DNA of 64,000 bases from Sceloporus undulatus. Its lineage: Eukaryota; Chordata; Lepidosauria; Squamata; Phrynosomatidae. The notes beneath the pieces are model-generated. The model was not told where the DNA came from. It did no database searches and saw only the letters and a list, made by a program, of their open reading frames with translations. The stretch spans positions 186,472,981 to 186,536,980 of the forward strand of contig NC_056523.1 of NCBI RefSeq assembly GCF_019175285.1, read 5' to 3'. The translations under genes were made by a program, and so were the position numbers. This document shows, in pieces, positions 24,418 through 35,106 of the stretch; positions within the stretch are counted from its first letter, which is position 1; each line of letters starts with the position of its first letter.

Positions 24418-25070
24418 ATGTCAGTTTGTGGGACATGCACTCTTTCTGCAGGTGAGACAGTGTGACTTTCCAAAGTGCATTTCTGTGTATTTTCAGTGCT
24501 TTTAATGCTAAAAGGTCTGCTTTGACAATGAGAGTGGTTTCGGCCATCCCCTCCGGCCAAAAGGGCCCCTTGGAGCCCGTTCGGCCGAAGGAAGGGGCCA
24601 AGGAAGAGAGGGCAGGCACACGCCTCCTCCTCCCCGCGGGGCTTTGGCAGCCCTGAGGTGTCCTTCAGAGGACACCTCAGGCCTGGCAAAGCCCCGAGGA
24701 CAGGAGCAGGGGCCGCGCCCCTGTTGCTCCTGCCCCTCATGGGCCCTTACTGGTTCTCTAAGAGGCAGCTGGGGGCCAAGGAAGGGCAGGAGGAGCAGGC
24801 GCGCACCTGTCACCCCTCTCCCAATTCCCCTCCTCCCACTTCTAGCTGTCTCTCAGACAGCTGGAGGTCGGGAAAGGGAGCAGAGAAAGCCCCGTTCCCA
24901 GAAGGTGGAAGCTCCGCCGCCGGCATGTGGCCACGCCCCCAGAGGGTGGAAGCTCCACCCACAGCACGCGGCCCCGACCCCGGGGGGTGGAAGCTCCCCC
25001 GCTGCTTCAGCCCCCCAGTTGTCTGAGGGATAGCAACCTTGCCCCGGCTCAAAAAGATTGCCTACCCCTG
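23714..25070. mobile_element. GC-rich nonautonomous hAT element, 1357 bp
   Basis: Exact 8-bp target duplication CACTACAG at 23706-23713 and 25071-25078, with ends CAGGCGTTGGCAACCT and AGATTGCCTACCCCTG, as in hAT elements. Inside are three tandem units of about 70 bp built on CCTCTGCCCTCCCAGAGG (23830-24040), a purine-rich GGA tract (24125-24262), and a duplication of about 105 bp (24265-24368 and 24432-24538) around an (ATG)n tract at 24370-24418. No transposase is encoded. Confidence 0.85.
24370..24418. repeat. (ATG)n microsatellite inside the hAT element
   Basis: About 16 TGA/ATG units between the two copies of the internal duplication. Confidence 0.9.
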
Positions 25071-26744
25071 CACTACAGGAATCCACAGCTGACCAAGCAA
25101 ACTCAGTTTACCATCTCCAAGAAACAATTGTGTGCGTAATATCTATGTTTGCAAGTAAACAAAAGTTCAAAAGTATCTCCCTCTTGGGACCATGGTATTT
25201 TGAGTAACAGATTGGTGCTGTAGCTACTGCTAGGTGCTGTAGGCTGCATTTAGAGGAAGGAATTGAAAAACCATCTCTGAGGATTCCTTGCCTTAAAAAA
25301 ATTCTGTGAAATTCATGGGGTCACCATGAGTTGACAGGTGACCTGAAGGGGCATGCAGAACGATGTCTCTGACATGTCGCACAGCCCTTCTAATGAACTG
25401 CAATAATACATATTAGGAAAACTTGTGTGGTGTCCCTTTGCACAATGGGAGACCCTGCTGCATAATGAGACACTGTGTGAGAGACCCCAATATGCAATGG
25501 GACCCACTGTTGTGCAATGCGATCTGTGGCACTATGGTGGTTTCACTTGCACTGTAAGCCCAGAGATGTGGCTATGTCTGTGCGCCCCTCCTGAGAATAT
25601 GAACATTGCGCAATGGTGCAGTTCAATCTTACATAATCCTGAGAAGGTTCATCATGATCTAGCTCCCTAACAAGATGCTAAATACAGTGTTTCAGGGGGA
25701 AAATACAGGTTTCGATTGGGAGACTTTGGATTTTGCAGCAGGGGAAACATTAATATTTTTGAGAAATACCTAGTTTCTAGTTCTGACTGTCACGGTCAGT
25801 GAGGGCCTGCATTGGAACAGACCATAAACCTCTGCCTAAGTGGAAATATGCCCCCTCTCCCTTCTTATCCCCCACAACCTACAAAATCCCTTTCTCCCCC
25901 CCCCCCCATCCAACAATTTAGTGGCTAGTTCAGGGCAGCAGAGGATTCTCTGTCTGTGTCCCAATAGTAGGATACCCATCAGCTTCTGACACCTAGGAGA
26001 TCCTGGAAGATGCATTTGCTGTTGTATATTCAGCTATAAGAATGTAGCCACACATTTTTCTACCACCTCTTGCTCTCCATTGGGGAGCCCACTGGCTTGA
26101 GTCTTGTGGTACTTGGGGTCATCGCATGAGGCAGGTATTGAATTTCTTCTTCCACAATGACCAAAAATAGGGCATACTCTAACGCTACAAGAATCACTAA
26201 CAGAATGCTAGCCAGTGTGTTTAAGAGACACAAAGGTATCTGGTTTTCCAAGATGTATTTCGGGGTGGGCGGGATCTCTTACAATAAAAGGGAGGATTGG
26301 CAACCATTGTGTACTTCAGAGCATTAATGATGGGCTACTTGTTCTTTCTTTTTCCAGACATTGATTGCAGGTGCCTTCATCTTTTTAAATATAAGAATAT
26401 TGTGTTATTTCCTGAGAAATCTACTTTCATTGCCTCCCACAGGACATGCAAGTGGGATGACTTGTAATTTGTTCTCATTAAAATTAAAAAAAAGAAGAAG
26501 AAAAGAAATGAGAAAGAAATACTCATTTTTCATGTTTGACTTCTTTTAAATGAGGCGTTTAATTTTTATCTGCATGTGATTTTAATTCCAGTGGAGAACA
26601 GATTTCGGAAAGACAGAAGCAGTGTTGCTTTAGGGAGGTCAAATTCACAGTTGAATTAATCTACTTAGTATTTACATCACTATGTATCTGTTAAATCATA
26701 ATCTAATAAAAACACAACCATAAACCTTTTCTTGCCTTTAGATC

Positions 26745-26905
26745 AGTACTTCTTAACTGAGGGAGATGGCAGGTGATGTCCAGAGGCTGATAGACTTCGC
26801 CTCCTAAAACCTGAGCCAAAATAGCCAAGGATCAGAGATCTTGGGAGATAAAATTCAACCATCCAACATCTGGAGCCTCTATGGCTGAGAACCATTGCTT
26901 TATTT
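26745..26905. mobile_element. hAT-like MITE remnant
   Basis: Ends AGTACTTCTTAACTGAGG and GGCTGAGAACCATTGC are imperfect inverted repeats; a related copy with TGGTTTCCAAACTCTGG and CTCAGGAACCATTAG ends is at 43157-43303. Family assignment by general look only. Confidence 0.4.
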
Positions 26906-27392
26906 GTATTTTTTGAATCTGTCTTGAACCCAAGAACAGAGATACCTAACATCCTGAGTATCATCTAAGGCTATGGCTGGCTGTCTGGTCTATCAATCAA
27001 TTTATCTCAACTTTTTTGAGACTTCCTCTTTTCATGGTAGAGAAAACCACCATACAATATGTTACCAGAATTCCTTTAATCCATTTTTTGATATGCTACC
27101 TGACAGTGATAATCCTTAAAAAAACATAATAAAATTAATTTATTTATTGGAATTAAGGACCCCACTTGTACAAAATTAAACAAAAAACCAAAGGAAGAGG
27201 AAAATGGATTTTAACTTGGTCTGGCAGGATGGCCATACTTAAATTGGTGATTTTACCTAGGACTACTTACCCTTTTCAGACTATTTCCAGAAGTATAATT
27301 TATTGAATTTTGTCTTTCTCCTCACACCTGATCTGTGACATGGACAAATGGTTACAATGTGTAAGAGGAAAGATCTTGGTTTCCTTCCTTTA

Positions 27393-27591
27393 TAATGCAA
27401 TTCAACACCACTTTTACTGCCATGGCTCCATCCTACATTTATCATGGGATTTGTAGTTTTCTGAGACACCAGCACTCTGGCAGAGAAGGATGACGACCTT
27501 GTAAAACTACAAATCCTAGGATTCCTTAGGACAGAGCTACAGCATTTAAAGTGGTATCAACCTGTGTGATTACTGCAGTGTAGATACCTAT
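27393..27591. mobile_element. Palindromic MITE (CACTTTAACTGCCATGG family)
   Basis: Self-complementary: CACCACTTTTACTGCCATGG..GGGATTTGTAGTTTTCTGAG faces ACTACAAATCCTAGGATTCC..TTAAAGTGGTATCAA. Other copies, more or less degraded, are at 3245-3405, 12735-12990, 29640-29745, 43670-43850, 48835-49030, 52275-52520 and 61840-61975. Confidence 0.65.
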
Positions 27592-27725
27592 GTAAATCTG
27601 TTTCAGTATAAAATGGAAATGGGGGAAGGGAGAGGATGGAATCTAGCAGCACCTTTAAGATTTTTAAAATTTAGCATGAGCTTTTGTGGCTTTCACTTCA
27701 CTTCTTCATATGCATTTTCAGAGTA

Positions 27726-27939
27726 CAGTGGACCCTTGTTATACGCTGGGGTTTGGTTCCAAGATCCTCCATGTATAACAAAATCCGTGGATGCTCAAAT
27801 CCCATTAAATATAATGACATAGCAAAATGGTGTCCCTTATAAAAAATGGAAAATCAAGGTTTGATATTTGAAATTTATACTTTTTTTGAACATTTTCAAA
27901 CCGTGTATAAAAAAATCCGTGTATAAGAAAAGCCGACTG
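27726..27939 (+). mobile_element. Tigger-like MITE, 214 bp (TTATACGCTGGGGTTTGG family)
   Basis: CAGTGGACCCTTGTTATACG start, GTATAAGAAAAGCCGACTG end, TA on both sides. It sits against the end of another MITE (CTAGCAGCACCTTTAAGA, 27637-27720). Related copies: 28259-28474 (inverted, far end lost against another repeat) and 60107-60328. Confidence 0.75.
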
Positions 27940-28258
27940 TATAATATTCAGGCCATATATATAATTGTGCATGTAAGATCAAAGTATTACTGGTTACATA
28001 AATATCCAGATGGGCTGTAAACCATCAAAGGCCTGAGAAAGATGATACAGATCTGCCAAGAAGCTAACCTGTTCAGCTTATGGCTTCAAAGCATCACATT
28101 CTGCATATCTGAAAGCTAGTTTGGAAGGAGTGGGAGACTTTTCTGAGGAGGATTATTTTGTTATGAATGCAACTGTGATAAGAACCAGCCTATTAATATA
28201 TCCTTGCTGAGATCCTATTATAGCACAGTGTACTAAAATATCTCCACAGGTGGAACTA

Positions 28259-28474
28259 CAGTCGGCCCTTCATATACACTGATTTCTTATACATGGATTC
28301 AAGCATCCACGGTTTGAAAATGTTTTTTAAAAAGTATAAATTTCAAATATCAAACCTTAATTTTCCATTTTTTATAAAGGGCACCATTTTGTTATGTCAT
28401 TATATTTAATGGGACTTGAGCATCCACATATTTTCTTATCCACAGGGGATCTTGGAGCCAAACCCCAGCGTATA
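28259..28474 (-). mobile_element. Tigger-like MITE, truncated copy
   Basis: Inverted relative to 27726-27939: CAGTCGGCCCTTCATATACA opens it and AAACCCCAGCGTATAACG closes it. The terminal CACTG end is missing because a piece of the 21962 family follows. Confidence 0.7.
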
Positions 28475-29372
28475 ACGCTCAACGCTGCCCCTTTGAGCCC
28501 TGGAAGCAGGCCATGGAAGCCACACAGCGCGGCCTGAGCACGGAGCAAAAAGAGGCTTCCTTTTGTGGCATAGAAGGGGAGCCATAACTGCTGAGGTGCA
28601 GTGTTATGATGCCCCTTGTGCACAGTGCTGTTTGGGCCCTGCAAATGAGGGATGTCATTGTGGTGCACACTGTGTAAACTGGCACGGATCAAGATGGTGC
28701 CGCGGGGGAGGAAAAAGGGCTTCAAGCATGTAAATGTTCAGCCCTTCTTCACCCCTAGAACGCAGTCAGGCCATCACTAAGTATTGGTCTGTACTGCTTC
28801 ACAGTCACAAGTACCTCCCAGCTGAGCACTACCAACAACCCAACAGATGCCACAACTGTTAAAGGGTAGGAGGGGAAACAACACACACAAGCAAAAATAC
28901 AGAGGACAGGAAAAATAGAAAGGATTTTAAAAAAAGGACATGTTATCAGTCAGAAAATATTATTTCATTTATATCTTGCTTTTCCTCCAGTGATCTCAAA
29001 ACAGAATCCATGGCTATCCTCCCTCTACTTTATCCAAACAGCAACCTTGTGAAGTTGGTTAGGCTGAGATAACCTCCCAATGCATTTCACAAATCAGAGG
29101 GGATTTAACCCTTGATCACCCAGATCCCAGTCCAATATGCTTACTACTGGAAGCAGCAGGATATTCCTTCTTTAGGAGACTGGCAAACATGTATGTGGCA
29201 CCCTGATAAGGAATTGTAGTCAAAAGCAAAAGCAGGAACCAGTTTGAAAAGACAAGCGAAGAGACCCAGACTCACAATTGTAGTCTTGGCCTGCTTTAAT
29301 TATATGGTTTCTGAAGAAATGTAAAACACATGGTGTAAAACACATGAAAAGATGAGCAAGAAGTAATGGCCA

Positions 29373-30716
29373 TCATTTATTAACCTGTATGTGTAATGGA
29401 TTCTGTATTCCCTTCCTGGATAATATGTGAAACCATTTATCCCTTTGGAAGAAATATTTGCATCGAGAAGAAATATAGGCGAGAACAAAGATGTTACAGT
29501 ACTTCTTGTGGTGTGGCCTAAAGGGGCAAGGAAAAGAGAACAGGTGAGTCAATGAAACTTTATGTACACACACTATTCTATTCTATTCTATTCTATTCTA
29601 TTCTTGCATGAGACACATAGCCTTCTCTCTCAGAGAGCTTGGGTGTCACAACAAATTACAAGTCCCAGAATTCCTAGCATTCAGCCATGGCCATTAAAGC
29701 AGAACACCCTGGATTATCTCTGCAGTGTGGGCTCAGCCTCAGTTTAAAAAGTAGATGTATTCCTGGACATTATTTCTTGAAAGGACATTTTTATACCAGA
29801 CGCAGAAATTATATTGGGGGGGGGGGGGGTCCGAGTTCTTACACCACAATAAATAAATGGATTACTGTAATGTGCTCTACATAGGGCTGCCTTTGAAAAA
29901 TGCTCAGAAACTTCAGTTGACCCAAAGAGCTGCAGCCAAGTTGTTAACTGGAGCTGGCTGTAGGGAGCACACAACAACTGACTTGTTGCAATAGCTCCAT
30001 TGGCTGCCAGTCTGTTTCTGGGCACTTCAGAGTCCTGGTTTTGACCTATAAAACCCTATACAGCTTGGGTTCAGGTTATTTGAAGGATTGTATCTCCCTT
30101 TATGAACCCACTAGAGTGTTGAGATCTTCAAGAGAGGACCTTCTCTCTATCCCACCACATCTCAGGCTTGTTTGTTGGGAACAAGAGAGAGTGCCTTCTT
30201 GGTGGCTGCTCCCAGACTCTTGAACTCGCTCCATAGAGCAGCCAGGATGGGCCCACCCCAGCTCTCCTTTTGGTGGCAGATAAAAACATTTTTGTTCCAT
30301 CAGGCTTTTTCAAATGGAGAAGAGTTGGGCTTTAAAAGATGTTTGGATTTTAAAATTTCTATCAAGTTTCTAACATATTTTACACTTTAAAGTATGACTG
30401 TTTTAACTTAAAATTGTTTAATCATTTTTTAAAGGTTATATTTGTACATTTGAATGTTTTTGTATTGTTTTTAAATTGTATTGTTTTAAATTTGCTGTTC
30501 ACCACCTTGAGTCCCTGTAGTGGGAGAAAGGCATGATATAATAAAGAAATAAAGAAGAGCAGTTCAATATTTTTAAGCAAAGTTTTGTCCAAAACTTTCT
30601 CCAAAACAATGCACACATGGGAAATGACATGTCAGCTAAGTCACTTGCATAAATAAACAATGTTTCCAATCTTCTAGAAGCCACTTGAAAGCTTCTTCTA
30701 AAATGCATTCAGAGAT

Positions 30717-30764
<48 letters not shown>

Positions 30765-33700
30765 TCNNNNNNNNNNACAGTCTCCACTCTTCTTTGGATT
30801 TCCCTTTTGATAGCCAGACTTAGGGGCCATAAAGACTGCCCTTTCCTGGCCATATCTGGGCTGCGGCAACCTTACACTGCAACCCTGATCCGGCCTTTGG
30901 AGGGCGCAAAAAGGAGAAGCAAAAAGTGGTTCCTTTTTGCACCTTTCAAAGGGTGCCATAGCTGTGATGGCACAGCTCTATGGTGCCCCTTTGGCGCTGT
31001 GTCATTTGGACACAGTGCCGGAGGTGCATAATGATGCCACGCACTGTCTGGAGTGGTGCATGGCATCATGGCACCCTGGGGGTGGAGTTAGGGCAAGTAT
31101 CACCAGGACGCTGCGCCCTGACTCCACTCACAGGCCAGCCTTTTGGGCTGGTCTGTACAAGCCCTTAGAGATCTATGTTTCTTTAACATATTGGGGTCAC
31201 CCATGAAGCATGGTTCCTGCTCTCTTCTTTTCTCTTTATTTTGCTGTTAATGCATGCTTAATAAGGGAATCTGGAGGCAGCTACTGCTTACCTTGCCTGT
31301 GATAGATAAGTCCATGTGGCTAAAGTAAGATCAGCTGGTGCAGAATGCACCCCTTCCAAGCTCAAACTTTACCGCATTGTTTACTAAAGATGCATTGATA
31401 CAACCTGGCACTGAAAGGTTTTCAAGCCCCCCTTCACTATTCTCCCAAGGCTAATTCTGCTAAAAATAATCTATCTAGACAGAGGATGCTCTAAATGCCT
31501 CCCTTCTGTCCCACAAACCTGATGCAAAGGGGACGTGCATGCTCCCTCAGCCATTTAGCATCCCTGAGGGTCCAGCCATTTAGTGGCTGAGGGATAAAAC
31601 AAAATGCCTCAGCAGTATCTGGCTCAGTAGGGGGAAAAGAGCATCTGTTTCCTTCCTAGACCACCAGTATATTCCCTAGGAGATATGGGAGGAAGATGGC
31701 TTCTGTTTGCTCTGGGAACTAGAAGTTCATCAAGTGCTACCCATGTGCCTAGTATCCTCCTTCAACCACTAAAGGGCCAAAGGAGCATATGCCTGACTTT
31801 TCAAGCAGGCTCTCTTGCCTGGTAGCAGGGGAGGAGTGCAGGGACAGAATGTTAAGCCCTGCACCCTGCAGTGTAGGCTCTTGGCCAAGCTTTTTCTGCA
31901 ACACATTTTTAAAAAATTGTCTTGCTTATGGAGCTTAACCCATGGCTTAATAAATCAGTTTACCTCTACCCAGCTTAAATCTTAATTTGGGTGGCATCCT
32001 GATAGTATCGCAAGGTTTTTGCTGCCTAATTTGCCGCCCAAATACAGCCCATGTCCATCCCTGCTTCCAGGAGTGCTCCTCCTGGCTCTTTTTGGATCCA
32101 GGTGTTTTCTAAGGCGTTTATCACACGGTTTTGCATCTCTGATCCTACGTGACTGCGGGGCTAGTGATGCAAATTCACATGATAACATGATGCATTATCA
32201 CATGCGATTCCTTTCTATCAGTTTGGATTCACTGTGGAAACACCATGGAAGGAGCTTCCATGGCTCTTCCACAGTGAATCCAAACTGACTCCTCATTTTG
32301 GGGAATTTGGTAAAAAGTGAATTCACAGAATTTGCATTCAAGCTCACTTTGATTTCACTCCAAATTGATCTGGTGTGGAATGCAACTTTGCTTCCGTCCC
32401 AGTACACTCCCCCAAACCTCCAAGGTCCCACATTTTCTATGATGCTGCGATACAATTTTGCCCTATTTGCTTCCGGTGCTCGGAAGGGTACATTTAGATA
32501 TACAGTGCGCCCGCGTCAGATGCGGCTTAGAGCTTATGTGCAAAACTGTGCGGGAGCATGCGGGGTGCAAGGGGTGCTGCGTCCCATTCGGATGAATGGG
32601 GCACGCGCCCGTGATGCATGTGCGCCACTGCGCCTCTGCACCACTGCATGCACAAGTCCCATTCACTTGAATGGGGCTCGAGTATAGGTGGAATTCGGGG
32701 GGGAGGTCCGGAATGGATCCCCCGCAGAAGGTGAGGTTCCACTGTAGATGACAGGGATGAAGGGAATGAAACAGGAGACTGGAGGGAGGGATGGGAGCAA
32801 AGGAGGGGGGCACTGGAGGCTGGGGCGGAGGCTCCACATCCCAGAATTCTATAGCCTCAAGCCAAGGACCCCACAACAAACTCCAACTCTCATAATAATA
32901 ATATTAATAATAATAATTTAATATTTTTAAAATAATAGTAATAATAATTTATTATTTTAAAATAATAATAATGATATTAGTAATAATTAATTTTTAAAGT
33001 AATAATAATAATGCTACTAATAATAAGTTATTAGTTTGCTGAGGCACCAGAGCTCAGATGAGAATGACAGGAAGACAGATGTAGATGTGGCTGAAATGGA
33101 TGGGGGCTCTGACACGGAGGACCCGTTTGAATTTGGCTGCCAGGGATGAGAAAATAGGAGGAAGAAACGTGAAGCTGTCATTCACGTGAGGCTAGCATTC
33201 ACGTGAAAGTGGAACCAGGCAGTGGCCCTCTTCTTCATCCCAGAAGTGCAAAGGTTCATGATGCATTCAGAGCCCCACTGAGCATGCACAAGGGTCCCAG
33301 TTTGAATCGTTGAATCCAAATAGTATGTACTGGTGTGATAATACAATGTGCACTCACTCCACTTTGACTCAGGAATCACCACAATTTCATGCTTCACATG
33401 TGATCATTCATCACGTGAATTGCCTTGGATTTGAAGTCACTTTCCTTCCCCCTCGTAACGAAAGGGCTACGGTTCCAATCTTATGTGTGATAAGGGCCTA
33501 AGTTTAAAAAAATGGCCATGGGAGCACTCCTGGAAGTGGGGATGGACCTGGGCTGTATTTGGGTGGCAAATTAGGAGGAAAAAAAACCTTGCGATAATAC
33601 CAGGATGCCACTCGAATTAAGATTTAAGCCAGGTAGAGGTAAATCGATTTGTTAAGGCATGGAATAAGCTCCTAAATAATATTTCAGCTACTTTTTTGGA

Positions 33701-35068
33701 TAACACTACTCACCAGGCATCTAGGTCCTCTTTTTTCTTGACCAGTTTCTTAATACATGCAACATCATCTTTGATATTATCATCTAGGAACCCTGTGGAA
33801 GATAGTAATGGAGGAATATTAAGTGGGAAGATAAATGGGACCACCCGACTTACTGGGCTGGTTCTGTTGCTGTGGGGGGAGGAGAGGCTGGCTTCCATTG
33901 GGGCCCAGTGGTGGCAAGTTCCTTGCCTTGCAGCCCGCGGCCCTGCCAGGCTCCTGCCTGGTGCTGGGTGTGCAGCCCCGGTAGCAAGCAGTGGCACTTT
34001 AAGTCCACATGGTGTGGACTACAGCTCCCAGACTCCTCTGGGAGCGTGCGTGGAAGCGCTACACTGCTGGGCCACTTCCTGGCTGGGACTACATTTCCCA
34101 GCCTCCCTTGCGTGGGCGGAAGTGGCCCCGATTGGGCAATTTATGGAGCCTTGGTTCCTGATTGTTAAAACAAAATTGGTGGATGGGCCTATTTAGGCCT
34201 GGGACGCGCTGGCTCTCGGCGCCATTTTCTGCCAGCTCCCCACCCTCCCCCCTTGTTTTGCTTGTACTCTTTGCCACAACTTTCTTAGGAGGAAGTCTCC
34301 TGTTGTGGCACCATAGGTCTCGGATCTGATGGACATGATTTTCTGTGCTGCTGAGCACTGGATCGGGAGTCCGACTGGGACCCGGGGGGGCTGAGGGCTA
34401 GCAATGTTGCCAGTGCGGGGGCAGCGTCGATTCAGTGTTCCCCGGTGACATGGGGCGAAGATGCGCTTATGCGCATAGCTGGCTCTTTAAGTGGCGAGCA
34501 CACTTTAGGACGGTTACCCCTCTGTCATCCTGAAGCCTGGCCATTACCAGGCATTTCGGTTCATTGACCAACGCGGGTTGGTGGATGTCAGATCCAGACC
34601 TCATGCTTTCAGGCCAACCCTCTTGTTTTCAGTGTTGCTGTATTTAATAAAGTTGTGGCCTTTTCTTGCCAATTGGTTGTCCTTGTGTTATTCGCACCCC
34701 TCCCCTTCCTCAGCAACAAGCTCCATGTTGTACCCCAGGGATGGTTTCTGTCATCCTAAGTCCACATGGACCTGGCAGATTAGTTTTGGCATTATGTTAA
34801 AACAAAATCATACTTGGCTTGGGCTAAATCCTGTTGTTTATCCCAGCATGAGTAGACCTGCTGAATTACTTAGAGAAGGTCCTCTCCCATCCAAATAGCA
34901 TGTGTACTCCATAGGTCAGTGAGAAGCCACCTAAGTGATGGTGCAGTTCATTATCTTTCACTACAGATGATGCACAAACATAACCAAGGTGCCCTCCAGG
35001 TACAATCATCCTCCAGCTACAAGTTATATCTTTGTTGATTTTAGTAAGTATAAAAAAATTGGTGAGGT

Positions 35069-35106
<38 letters not shown>

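Larger units (their letters stand above)
19611..29372. other. Intergenic region between copies D and C
   Basis: No gene seen. It holds a Tigger-like fragment (20085-20208), a (TAA)n tract (20396-20425), a Sauria-SINE-like copy, a possible LTR remnant (about 20880-21380), a palindromic element at 21962-22307, the 1.36-kb hAT element, and several MITEs at 26745-28790. Stretches 22320-23600, 25080-26740 and 28800-29290 show nothing I can name. Confidence 0.5.

Noticed and set aside
23610-24619. Long open frames on both strands (up to 303 codons) in GC-rich DNA
   Set aside because: They run through the hAT element's tandem units and GGA/ATG repeats; the products are Pro/Ser/His/Glu low-complexity and overlap on both strands.
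33696-34196. 166-codon plus-strand open frame across exon 3 of copy C
   Set aside because: It is antisense to a real exon and continues into the LTR-like segment; no protein family.
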